64,000 nt of DNA from positions 187,125 through 251,124 of the forward strand of contig QANZ01039462.1 of NCBI GenBank assembly GCA_003254925.1. The letters are read 5' to 3'. This document shows, piece by piece, positions 36,498 to 47,798 of the stretch. A program made the position numbers and the translations under genes. Origin of the DNA: Chamaecrista fasciculata (Eukaryota > Streptophyta > Magnoliopsida > Fabales > Fabaceae). Each line of letters begins with the position of its first letter. The first letter of the stretch is position 1. Under the pieces are notes generated by a model that worked only from the letters and a program-made list of their open reading frames with translations, was not told the origin of the DNA and did no database searches.

Positions 36498-39400
36498 TTA
36501 TTTGAAGAACTCCATGACCCACAAGTTACAAACAGAGCATTCATATCGAACTCCACTAAATCCAGCTGATTTTGCCAAATTGTTAAACTCTTGTTCACTT
36601 CGCTCTTTGCCTCCTGAATTTTGAGTCATCATAAGAACATCCATTTGGGACACAAACTTCATAGTAGAAGAAGTTTGTGGTGTTATGGGATAAAGTGCAT
36701 CCACCACTATCACCTTTCCCTCATTAGGAATGGCATCGTAGCAATTCTTCAAAAGTTTCAAACACCATTCATCACTCCAATCGTGGAGTATCCACTGCAT
36801 AAAGTTAATCTAGCTGATTACATATATATTGTATGTATGTATATATTTATATTATAGGGGACTATAAAAATATAACATGTGTGAATGAGGGGTGAATGCC
36901 GGTTTTCAATTATAATTTTTCTCTTTTCTTATTGACAATCACATTATCACATTTTATCTTATACAATCATAATTCTATTTTTAGTTAAATATTGTGAAAT
37001 TTCATTTGACATACTCATACTCATACTCATACTCATATTATACAATATAATGTCTATGTTTACATATGGCATTACCAATAACTCACCTTCATGAATATGG
37101 CATCTCCTTTAGGCACACTTTCAAACATGTCTCCTCCCACGTGTTCCACTCCTGAATCATGACGTAGGTATAGGCTTATGAAGGTAAGACACATCGGTAC
37201 ATTGCCTTAATATTTGATTTTTAAAAGATTATTGAGTTGATAATATAATTTTTTTTTAAAGTTAAAATTTATAATTTAATATTTAAAAGATCAAAATAAC
37301 ATATTTCAAAGATTAAATTGTCAATTCGATAATCTTTCAAATATCAATATGTTAATTCACTTTTTTTATATATAATATAGGGAAGAATTAGTCATTATTG
37401 AAGGTTGTAATTAAGACAAATTCAAATAGTTCTCCACATAAAAATATTTATTACAAAGTTCAAACTTGAAATTTTACTTAGAAAGAATGAGTATGAAGAA
37501 TGAGTCTATGAGTGTTAATGTGTTATTACTTTTTAGAAGTGAAGGAGATACATACCAGGATAAGAAGGAGCATGTTGTATGACATGAGGCAAGTCGAAAT
37601 TGATGCCATGAATATGAGGATATTTTGAAGTTATCAATTTTAGAGTAATCCCAAGACCACCACCAACATCCACAAGTCTATCAATTTTTTCGAAACCTTT
37701 GTAACATTCAAAAATTCTGTTCATGACGATAGTTGTATGATTCACCATTGCTTCATTAAATACCTCATTGAACCGTCGGTCCAATCGTGGATACTCAAAC
37801 GAATGTGAGCCGTGGGTCCGGTCAAATGCAGTACCTCCTTCCAAAATTGAATTTTTCAGTTGGGACCTAAATGTACAAGAGATGAAAACAGGCCACAATT
37901 ATTTTACTTCTTTTCTTTGGGCCTTCCACAATTATTTTATCACAACAATATATAATCAACAAAAAAAGAAAAACAGCTATGCTTAATAATCGAATTTCAG
38001 AAATCAGCGATGCTTAATTGACATTTGGAATTTAAAAAATGGTTAAAACTTCATTTGGTCCCTTTTTTCTTTTTGTTTTGAAATAGTCTTTTATATTTTC
38101 ATAATTTTTCACTTTTACTCTCAAATCCACTATCCAAACACGATTTAACATTTATTGTTCAAGACCCCATGACTGAATTTAAAATTAACTTTTAATTTCG
38201 AACCCGTCGCATTTTAACTTAAAATGGTAGAGGTATAATCCGTTTAATTGTAAAATAAGTGGTCCACTTTTAAAATTTGATTTAACATTGTTTATTGAAT
38301 ATCCTAATTGGACAAAGAAAACACTTATCAGAATTAATTCGTAGCTCCAAACTTGTTGCATTTAAACTTCTGACGAGAAAGATATTATCATATTCAATAG
38401 TTTAAGACCAAAAGTGAAAAATTATACAGTAAACGTACATGTGGTTTAGCTGGTCTCACATTAGTGCTGTGTGGTTTAAAAAAATCTCACTTAGGGTACT
38501 TGATTATGTGTCATTAAGCAATTAGAATACCTGTGGTTTTGTTCCGTCAATTTTAACGAAAAATGTTGATATATTACTCAGGTGACTCAGTAAAAAAATC
38601 AAATTTTGGTCAACAAACTATAAGATAAGCTTCATTTTGGTCCTGAAACTATTTTTTGTTTCATTTTGGCACTCAAAATTTCACATTTGTTCCATTTTCG
38701 GTCTCGAAAGTGTGATTTCATCTGTTTTTTTTTTTNCTCTCAAATCCACTATCGAAACACGATTTAACATTTATTGTTCAAGACCCCATGACTGAATTTA
38801 AAATTAACTTTTAATTTCGAACCCGTCGCATTTTAACTTAAAATGGTAGAGGTATAATCCGTTTAATTATAAAATAAGTGGTCCACTTTTGAAATTTGAT
38901 TTAACATTGTTTATTGAATATCCTAATTGGACAGAGAAAACACTTATCAGAATTTATACAACTAAAGTAATTAAGATGAATCATTTCTCTCTAAATATAA
39001 GTTGATGATAAGCCGGGCCGGGTTTTGGCCCGACCTATGATCACCCTTATAGTTGAGAGAGATTAAGATCTACTTCTAAAAAAGAAATCATATTTTTTCA
39101 TTTAACCTATTTATTTATTTTGTATTCTTTAACTTGTATATATTGATAAAACTTAATTATGCATGAGTTTAATAATGTTTATATTAATAAAAATATTTAA
39201 TTTGATTTATTTGTTAAAAAAGTTAATTTAATTGATATTAATTTCATATTTATATATTTTTTTATATACAATTGGTAAAAATAATTATACATATGTATTT
39301 TCTACAATAAAAATAATATTTTATAAAATAAAATATAAATATAAATATATATAATAAAATAATGATTATACCTCGGGCTAGACCGAGTTTTATTCACACC

Positions 39401-42158
39401 TACTCAAATACATAATAATAAGTGAGTTGGCAAAGAGAGAGAAAAAAATTTCATTCTTAGTCACAAATTAGATATAAATTTGTGATTGATTTTTATCTCT
39501 AATTATGACTAAGAATAACAGTGAGAATTTCGATTAAATCACATTTTGGAGACAAAAGCAGAACAACTGTGAAAGTTTGAGGACAAAAATGAAAAAAATA
39601 GTTTTTATGACCAAAATGAAAGTTACCCTATAGTTTGAGGACCAAAATGAGATTTTAACCTTGCAGTGGAATCCGTCGGCTAAAGTGCAAGAAAATCCAA
39701 TGGTTAAGATGTAATAGAAACTAATGAATGGCTAAGATACATTGGAACCGATGATTAAGATTGTGTCACGTCAGCATTTCATTAAAATTGACGGAACAAA
39801 ACTACAGGTACCTTAACTGCTAATTAATGACCCATACCTTAGGTACCAAAAGTGAGATTTTTCAAATCACACAGTATCAATGTGAGATCAGGCTAAACTA
39901 CATGTAAATTTACTGTATTTTACCCTTTAACTTTTTTTGTTGAGGACACCATGACTGAATTAAAAAATAACTTGTAATTTGAACTCATCGCATTTTAATT
40001 TAAAATGAAAGCGGTATAACCCATTTAATTATAAAATAAGCCGTCCACTTTTGAAACCTGATTTAACATTTTTTGTTGAGGATCCTATTTGGTAGAGAAA
40101 GCATTCATCAAAATCAACTTGTTGCATTTAAACTTCTAATGAAAAAATATTATCACATTCAATAGTTTAAGACAATAAGTGAGAAAATATAAAAAAAAAA
40201 ATATACAAGACCACTACTTGGATGGTAAAAAAAACTTCCCACTATTTTAAATAAAAAATTGATATTAAAGTAAAATAAAAATAACAATATATTATAAAAT
40301 ATTTTTAAATTTTTAAATTTTAATTGATCTTTGCAAAGCACACTGGTAGACATATATATATGTTATACGTAAGATTACCTATAGAAAATTTGAAATTTTA
40401 CAGGTTCAAAAGCTTTTTTATCTTCGATAATAAAACTTTTGTTATCATATATAGATATGATATATATTTTACATTTTAATAAACATCATATATTATTAAT
40501 TATAAGATAAAATAAATAAAACAAAGAATTTTCAAAGAAAATTTGATAATTTCTAATTTCTTTATCTTATACTATTTAAAACGAAATAAAATAATAAAAG
40601 TCAGTTTTTTAATAACTTCAAGTTTGATAATAAAATTTTCACGTGAAAAATACTAATTGGTTATATATATAAAGAATATGTAAAAATTAATATAAATCAT
40701 CAAAAAAATATTAATATAAGTTTTAAAATTTAAGAATTAAATATTTTATTTATTATATTTTATAATAATAAAAAAATCACTTTTTAATTTTTTTTGGTTC
40801 CACAAGTTTGCTTAAAGTTTCGTTTTTGTCCTTCGTCTATTTTTCGTTCCGTTTAGTCCTTCATGTTTCCAAAACGTTCAACCGTTAGTCTTTCAACATT
40901 TTCTATCCACTTTTTTTGTTAAAAAAAAAAAGAAGAAAATATTGATTTTTCATCTCTCAAAAAAAATTTTCATTAAAGTCATTTTCCTTTATAATAAGAC
41001 CAAAATGTAAGAAAGAAAAAAAAGAGCGAAGGTTTTAATCAATTTAGCATCAAAATTAAAAAAAATAAAATAAAAAAAAACACACGTACAAGTACAACTG
41101 CCCTCCTCTTCTTCCGGGAGGAGGAGACGTTGGCGGAGGCGATGCAAGAGGAGGAATTGATGACAGAGGAGGTGTGGGGGCCGGAGGAGGAGTAGATTGA
41201 ACCGACGGTGGAGAGATCAAAGGACTAAACCAACAGAGGAGAGGATTGAGGAAAGGGAGGAGGCTGAGTGGAGGAGCCGGAGATGAAGTGAGAGAAGAAG
41301 ACGGAGATTCAGCTTTGACGCCAGTGCAGATGAAACCGAGGAAGAAGATGAGGTATTTGAAATTCATGGCATTGCGTGTTATCGTATGCACTGATAAATT
41401 GATTAAAACCCTCAATTTTTTCTTCTTTTTTACATTTTGCTCTAAGGAAAAGGATATTAACGAAGAAAGTAAAACTTTTGGGAGATGAAAATAATTTTTT
41501 TTTAACGAAAAAAGTGGATAAAAAATACTAAGAGACTAACGATAGAACATTTTAAAAACTTGAAAGATCAAAACAGAACGAAAAAAATAAAAATAAAGAA
41601 CCAAAACAAAACTTTAAACAAACCAACTTTAGCCTTTCCTTTTAATCACCCAAAAAAAGTCAAAATATTATAGGAGACAACTAACCAGCTGTCGAGAAAG
41701 ACCTTGTCTTGAATCAACTTGGTAAAGGGGCCCAACGACACCCCATCCGCATTTGGAACATAGAATCTGGCCACCGGAGCAAGGCCGTACACTCGCCGGA
41801 AAGATTCCAACCCTTCACTCTCATTGTCGGCAACAACGGAACATCGAAGCACAGAGTGCGACGACAGAAGCCGGAGGAGACGGTCGAGGGCGGCCGGCGC
41901 TTCGGGGTTCTGGCAACCAAGCTCTGACGCGATCTCGGTGGCGGAGAGCTTGGCGCCGGCACCGGCCCGGTGGATGACCTCGAAAACACCGAGCTCGGTT
42001 GCCGTCTGAACCGACATGGACATCACGGTGGAAGTGGCAAGCTGCATGGCATAGGAGAAGCTGTGTTCCTCGTCATTATCATCGTCGTGGAATATAATTG
42101 GTGGAGATTGTTGATTCACGGTGAGATACTTTGTATGGACTTCATGTGAATGGGCCAT
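36498..42158 (-). CDS. COMT-type class II small-molecule O-methyltransferase
   Basis: Four exons, 42158-41686, 37866-37556, 37151-37087 and 36794-36498, with GT-AG junctions, close to a 381-residue protein; the family usually has about 360-370. It transfers methyl from S-adenosylmethionine to a phenolic hydroxyl (phenylpropanoid, flavonoid or similar). The dimerisation/winged-helix region is at about 30-150 ([14 protein letters not shown]...). The SAM-binding motif is LVDVGGGLG (222-230). The catalytic His is H287 in LHDWSD. The two acidic partners that are Glu in alfalfa COMT fall at D315 (VIVVDAL) and E347 (GGKER), with exact 28 and 32 spacing, so one is Asp. Intron 1 is 3.8 kb and full of transposons. 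The substrate cannot be told. Confidence 0.92.
38040..40195. repeat. Nested repeat cluster inside O-methyltransferase intron 1
   Basis: Outer copies of one repeat family lie at 38040-38410 and about 39930-40195. Between them sits a larger inverted-end element (about 38419-39926), whose ends share CAGTAAA.TTACATGT.GTTTAGC. It has a second inverted pair inside (about 38585-38725 against 39530-39660). 38118-38335 is repeated almost exactly at 38737-38954, directly after the single N at 38736. A CGGGC-rich hAT-like scrap lies at 39010-39055. No coding content was found. Boundaries are approximate. Confidence 0.6.
40786..41634. mobile_element. Pack-MULE-like element inside O-methyltransferase intron 1
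   Basis: Inverted ends of about 170 bp share runs such as TTTAAAGTTT.GTTTT, CGTTAGTCT and TATCCACTTTTTT.GTTAA. The right end finishes in the MULE-style ...CTTTAGCC; the left terminus is worn. Between them is a GC-richer insert with a proline-rich reading frame (41056-41367). The 9-bp duplication is not certain. Confidence 0.7.
41056..41367 (-). CDS. Proline/serine-rich secreted peptide ORF inside the Pack-MULE-like element (possible captured fragment)
   Basis: An ATG at 41367 opens a 103-codon frame. A clear signal-peptide-like start ([19 protein letters not shown]) is followed by a Ser/Pro-rich stretch ([24 protein letters not shown]) like arabinogalactan or extensin-type wall proteins. The last ~15 residues (after GRRGGQ) are Phe/Tyr-rich and come from the element's inverted end, so the natural C-terminus has been replaced. 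It lies on the same strand as the surrounding O-methyltransferase gene, within intron 1. Whether it is ever expressed is unknown. It is more likely a captured gene piece than a functional gene. Confidence 0.45.
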   Translation of the reverse strand: MNFKYLIFFLGFICTGVKAESPSSSLTSSPAPPLSLLPFLNPLLCWFSPLISPPSVQSTPPPAPTPPLSSIPPLASPPPTSPPPGRRGGQLYLYVCFFLFYFF

Positions 42159-42210
42159 TAGGAGTGAATTGTAATGAGTGATTCGTCACATGTGTTAATA
42201 ATACTGCATG

Positions 42211-42217
42211 ATTTATA
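42211..42217 (-). promoter_or_regulatory. Probable TATA box of the O-methyltransferase gene
   Basis: TATAAAT on the minus strand, about 55 bp upstream of the ATG at 42158. A second candidate (TATATATAG) lies near 42257 and would leave a longer leader. Confidence 0.4.
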
Positions 42218-42531
42218 GTGGCTGAAGGGATTATAAAAGTTGTGTAGGACCTCTATATATGGAAAGAGAGAAGAAGAGGTTAATTTCTTTTTCATATTTG
42301 GATGTTTTGATACGTAGTTAATCTATTATAAAATATTTTAATTTGGGTAACTTGAATTTCTCAAGGAGGAGAATGATGCCTCCGAGCCTATTTCGTAATA
42401 GGGTAGATGCTGATACCTAGTTAAAAAATGAGTTGTTAAATTTTTAAGTTGAGTAATGAATTATAGTTTAAAATTAAAAGTTGTTTGGATAATGTGTTGT
42501 GTATAGAAATTTTTAGATGTAAAATTATTTA

Positions 42532-43355
42532 GGTAAAAGTATTAAATTCATCCCCAAACTTTACATTAACTGTCAATTTTATTTTCAATATTTCACATTT
42601 TGGTCTATTTTATCCTTTGCTCTTACTTTAGCTAAATATCATCGACATAATCTACATGGCTAATGATATATAATATAAAGTGGCGAAAGTGCACTTTTGG
42701 TCCCATAACTTTGATAAAAGGTCTCAATTTGGTCCCACAACTTCTTTTGTTGCAATTTTGGTCCCCATAACTTTGACAAAGGTCTCAATTCGGTCACATA
42801 ACTTTTTTATTGCAATTTCGGTCCCATAACTTCTAAAAATGTTCCACCGTTGGTCCTAAGCTGATTTCCATCCATTTTCTACCGTTAAAGATGATCTGAC
42901 ATACTGAGTTGAATAATGACATAGCAAATATGGCTAAAGTGGATTTAACGACAGATAATGGATGAAAATCAGCTTGGGACCAACGGTGAGACGTTTTTAG
43001 AAGTTATGGGACCGAAATTGCAACAGAAAAGGTTATGGGACCAAATTGAGATCTTTGCCAAAGTTATGGAACCAAAATTGCAACAAAAAAAGTTATGGGA
43101 CCAAATTGAGACCTTTGCCAAATTTAGGGGACAAAAAGTACACTTTAGCCATGTAAAATTGATAGAGAAAAACTCAAATCCTAACTCAGATTGAAAAACA
43201 GGATACAGTCTGCCGTTAATTTATTGAAAGAAGTTTGTCAAAGGATAAAATTGACTAAAATGTAAAATATTGGGGATAAAATTGACAGCAAAAAAGGATT
43301 GGGAACGAAATTGACAATTGGTGTAAAGTGTGTGGACGAAATTAGTACTTTTGCC
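42532..43355. mobile_element. MULE-like element, itself interrupted by another MULE
   Basis: The left end GGTAAAAGTATTAAATTCATCC and the right end ...GGACGAAATTAGTACTTTTGCC are inverted repeats of the same family as 29790-30138. Flanking AATTATTTA and AATTATTGA match at 8 of 9 bases. An inner element occupies 42682-43150. Confidence 0.8.
42682..43150. mobile_element. Inner MULE-like element with long inverted ends
   Basis: The ends GGCGAAAGTGCACTTTTGGTCCC and the reverse of GGGACAAAAAGTACACTTTAGCC extend inwards as ~200-bp inverted repeats made of 'GGTCCCATAACTT..CAATTT' units. Flanking ATATAAAGT and ATGTAAAAT agree at 7 of 9. It was inserted into the element at 42532-43355, so it is the younger one. 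The open frame across it is an artefact of the repeats. Confidence 0.8.
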
Positions 43356-43568
43356 AATTATTGAAATAGATGTATAAGGATTATGGTAAGTAAATAAAAT
43401 GATATAAAAATTAGTAAATTTTATAGGGATAAAAATGGGAGAAAAACCTATTTTCTGAGTTTTGGCTTTTGTGTAAATCTGATGTGTTTGGGGCTTTATT
43501 TTTCTAAAAAAAAATTGATTGTTGGGTGAAGTGATTCTTTAGAAGTTGTGTGTTTGATATTATTTTAC

Positions 43569-44339
43569 GGGAAAATGTCCCTCCTAACCTATTAAAAATA
43601 GCAATTAACCCCCTAATCTATTAATTTTATAACAATGTTCTCCCAACTGTTAATAACATCGTTATCTTTTTGTCTTTTAAGTCCCTGTAACTTATATCAA
43701 TACTTCATAAAATGGTCAAATGACATAATTACCCTTATAATGATTTAAATTTATAATTTAAAAATATATCATATATTTTAATTTTAAATCTTTTTACAAG
43801 CTTAATTTTTTATTTTACGATGTTTTATTCTTACAAATTTATTAGTTTAATTTTTGTTCAATTATACATTTTTGGTTCATCTATTTTTATTTTGTTATAT
43901 CAAGTTAATACATTAAAATTTAAATAAATATTTTTAAACTATAAATTTGAATAAAATTATTAACAAAAATCAAAATTAATGAAAAACGGATATAATAAAA
44001 TGGTCATCCCATAACAAAGTTTAGAGAGTTCAGAATGGTGATTTAGTCGCAAGAGAAGAGATGAATATAGTTTTGGTTTTTTTAGTTAGGGTTACCAACA
44101 TAATTATAAATTTAAAATACAAGATGTTTTAAATTATAAAATTAGCTAGATATAAGGGTAGATAGATCATTCAAAATTATTTGATTATTTTATAAAACAT
44201 GTGCAACTCACATGAGACTTAAAAGATATAAAAGATAACGGTGTTACTAACAGTGAAGGTAAATTACTACGAAATTAATAGATTAGGGGGGACATTGCAA
44301 TTGAATACATAGTTCAGGGTGAGTAAATGCAATTTCCTC
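43569..44339. mobile_element. MULE-like element with ~230-bp inverted ends
   Basis: The two ends are inverted copies, with shared blocks CCCCCTAATCTATTAATTT, CCGTTATCTTTT and TCTTTTAAGTC. An exact 9-bp duplication TTATTTTAC (43560-43568 and 44340-44348) flanks it. No gene was seen inside. Confidence 0.85.
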
Positions 44340-44815
44340 TTATTTTACAAATATTTTATTTTCGTTTTGTATTTATTTTTATTTATATATAGTTATTCAT
44401 ACGTTATTCCTCTCATATTATCTTTTTTAAAAATCAAATTAATGTTTAGAATAAAAGATAATTTTATTTTATTATAAAATCAAATAATTGTATAGTTACA
44501 TTAATATAAAAATAAGGGTAGATTATATTTTAGTATCCTGCGATATAGATCAGATTCACTTTAGTACACTGTTCTTTCAAAAATAATATTTTATCATTAT
44601 GTTTTATTCATTGTTAGTACTTTGATACTAAAAACTCGTATTTTATTACCTTTTGATGTAAAAATAAACCATATGCATGTTATGCCTATGGTAAAAAATA
44701 GAAAATCTACCTTCCTAAACTCAATTTCATAATTCAACCCAAAAAAACAGGATTTAGTATGTATGTACTTGAGATCTAGATTTTTACTTATAAGGAGAGA
44801 CGTAGAAATATACAA

Positions 44816-46810
44816 GGATAAGAAGGAGCATGTTGTACGACATGAGGCAAGTCGAAATTGATGCCATGAATATGAGGATCTTTTGAAGTTATCAATTTTA
44901 GAGTAATCCCAAGACCACCACCAACATCCACAAGTCGATGAATTTTGGCTTACACTTTAAAAGCACGAGCTTTTTGGTGCTCTTAATCCTCACCGTCCAA
45001 TTTCTGTGCAAAGTGTAATTTTATATTTTCTGTTTGTTATTATTTGTATGAAATGAAGAGAGAGAAACAAACAAAAAACAAGTTGCTCATGCAAGTGCTT
45101 TTGGTAGCATAGTCCAATCGTGGCTCAAAACATGTGAGTCGTGGGTCCGGTCGAACGCAATTACCTCCTTCCAAAATTGATTTTTTTCAGTTGGGACCAA
45201 AACGGACGAGTGAATACAATCCACAATTATTTTATCACAATAATATATAATCAACTTCATAAAAAAAACAATATATAATCAACAAAAAAAAGCTTTATTT
45301 GTATGGGCATTTATATTAACCAAAACGATGTGTTCCACTATTTTTCTTTTTTGCTTCAATTCCCCAACCCCAAAAGTATACAACTCCTGTTAAAAAATGA
45401 CACTAGTAATGCTATGTTCTTTTTCTCTCATTTTTCTTAACCAGTCCGGTGATCATGTATCATTCTTTTCTTTGCTTCCTTAAATAAACGACCAAACCTC
45501 ATTCCTTTAATTAAATTAATCATCAACTATATATACCAACTGCTTCCTATAGTAAATGAAGGACAACAACTAATTCTATGAAAGGCCCTGTTGAAAATGA
45601 AGGATTTGAAATCTCAATTGGATCACTCGATGAATAGTAACAATACATTTAAGAGATGAAGGAAAATCACATAAATGAGAAATGAATGTTTTGTAATTTG
45701 AAAAGTTGATAAATGCATTAGATTAGGACTTCTTGGGTGACAGTGGATAAAAGTAAGGTAACAGCTTGGAGAAAAGGTTAATTAGTGAGGAGAAGGAAGT
45801 TATGGAAAAATATGGGAGAGAGGTTTATAAAGCTTTGAAGAGTTGCGATTACAAGCAGATAAGTTCGTAGACTTCTGAGGGGTTGTGATTATAAGCAAAC
45901 ATCAAGGATTGAATGGACATATAGTGGAGGATAGTGCAATTAGATTAATTGGTCAAAAATATTTTAGGAAAATAAATTTGACACCAATCAGCATTTTTAA
46001 ATAGTAAAGATTTTAAATTATTTTATATATGTTTAAAATAATATATCTTATACTATGATTTTAAAATACCAATTAACAGAAGGCTCCTCAGACATATATA
46101 ATTATATATATATATATATATGCCTCAAGTCTGGATTCAATCTCAAGATCTTTTTGAGATACCCAACGCATGCTTAGTGTTAGGGGTGAGCAAAGTGGAC
46201 CGTCAACCCGCGAGCCCGCGTAAACCGAACCAACCCGCAGCCGCGGGCTGGGTTGGTTCGGGCTCGCGGGTTGGTTTGGTCCAAAAAAATTGAGCCCGCA
46301 GATGTGCGGGTTGGGCTAGGGGTCAAGGGTTATAAACTCAACCCAACCCGCGAGCCCGCATATATATATATATAATATTTTTTTTATTTCTGTTTATCAT
46401 TCTGAATTAATCTTAGCCGCACATTGTGTATCAAGGAAAGATCTTAGCCGCACATTGTGTATCTCTCACTATACTTTACGTACCCTAATTTTTCTTACTC
46501 CAATCCCTCAATTAGCGCTTCACCTTCATGAATCTAGTCTCCTCCGCCGCCAGCTACATCTCCTCTTCTCTTCTTCAAGTTCAAACCCTAGTCGCCTTTC
46601 CCCTTCTCTCCACAAAATCGTCGTCGCCACCANAAAAAAAAAAAAAACTCGTTCGTATATATATATATATAACGAGCGAGTATCCAAAATTGAATAATTA
46701 AGAATCAAACAGTGGACGTGGCAAGCTGCATGGCATAGGAGAAACTGTGTTCGTCGTCAATATCGTCGTCGTGGAATATGAATGGTGGAAATTGGTGATT
46801 CACTATTTCA
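44816..46810 (-). pseudogene. Broken second copy of the O-methyltransferase gene
   Basis: Three pieces are in the order and orientation expected for a tandem duplicate. 46706-46800 matches the start of exon 1 ([22 protein letters not shown] readable, with upstream sequence also similar to the leader of the intact gene). 45106-45190 matches the start of exon 2, with part of the preceding intron. 44816-44945 matches the end of exon 2 (LVDVGGGLG readable). About 90 bp in the middle of exon 2 is replaced by ~160 unrelated bases, most of exon 1 is lost, the donor after exon 2 is changed and exons 3-4 are absent. It is clearly dead. Confidence 0.85.
46185..46635. repeat. GC-rich hAT-like repeat and an unidentified coding-like stretch ending at an N
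   Basis: 46185-46362 starts TAGGGGTGAGCAAAG and consists of CCCGCGAGCCCGC/GGGTTGG words, typical of a hAT MITE; its right end is not found. A 22-bp direct repeat (TCTTAGCCGCACATTGTGTATC) occurs at about 46411-46432 and 46442-46463. 46530-46632 reads MNLVSSAASYISSSLLQVQ..., like the start of a transit peptide, but it is cut at the N (46633) and followed by poly-A and (TA)n. Confidence 0.4.
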
Positions 46811-46908
46811 ATGGGAAAAAGACTAAAGAAGAATGAATGGTAATTAATGAGTGATTCGTCACATGTGTGTTTACTGTTTAGTACTACCATTGGAATCATG
46901 CATTCCAA

Positions 46909-47214
46909 TAATGAATCCCTTGTGATTTTGCCACCACTCGGATCCCATCATCATCTGTTCATCTTCATCAATCATTCCCATCCCCCTCCACTTAGCTTAT
47001 CCTTCAAATTTTGAATTTCCATGGACGTGGTTGCTCCGTTGCTTTGTTATTTTCCTATCTAATAATATCTAACTAATATATATCATACTCAATATGTCTA
47101 TGGGCATAAATGTATGGATATATATACCACTATATACAAATGCCTTTCTCGGCCTTTTGGCCAACATACAACTCTCTCTTCCTAGATATGTGGTATTCAT
47201 TTTAAAAACAAAAA
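46909..47214. other. Spacer
   Basis: AT-rich; nothing recognisable apart from short TA runs. Confidence 0.3.
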
Positions 47215-47789
47215 GGCAAAACACCCTTTCATGCCTCTAACGTTTGCGGTGATTTTTAGTTATGCCCCTAACGTTTTATTTGTGTCAGTTGTGCCCCAAA
47301 TGTGAAACGTTAGTTTCAATTATGCCCCCAATTTCAATCATCCACAAAAAAAACACCATTTCGCACGATTTGAGCTCGGTTTTGATCAGATTTCATATGA
47401 GTTTTAATTTTCGGACATCACAAACTTGATTCATTGGAACAATTTCAAAGATTAAGTTCAAAATAGCCCCAAATCAGAAGAAATCTTGACCCGATGAACC
47501 TCAAAAAGGACCAAAACGAAATGCAGCAAAACGAAGCATTTTTCTCAAAATTTCCATGTGCAAAATGATCCCTAGGAGCCGAAAATGAGTACCCATAAAC
47601 TCATTTATCAAAACAAACTGAAATGAACACGGATCGAAGCTCAAAAGTTCCGAAAAAGGTATACTAACGAGGATGGGGGCATAATTGAAACTAACGTTTC
47701 ACATTGGGGGTACAACTGACACAAATGAAACGTTAGGAGTATAACTGAAAATTATCTCAAACGTTAGGGGCACGAAAGGGTGTTTTGCC
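47215..47789. mobile_element. MULE-like element with ~130-bp inverted ends
   Basis: The ends GGCAAAACACCCTTTC and the reverse of GAAAGGGTGTTTTGCC continue inwards with TAACGTTT/GGGGCATAA units. An exact 9-bp duplication AAACAAAAA (47206-47214 and 47790-47798) flanks it. The ~330-bp interior is not inverted and could be captured DNA, but it contains no frame I recognise. Confidence 0.87.
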
Positions 47790-47798
47790 AAACAAAAA

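Noticed and set aside
42958..43194. 78-codon frame with internal repeats (QKxLWDQIExFAK)
   Set aside because: It is the translation of the inverted end of the inner MULE-like element.
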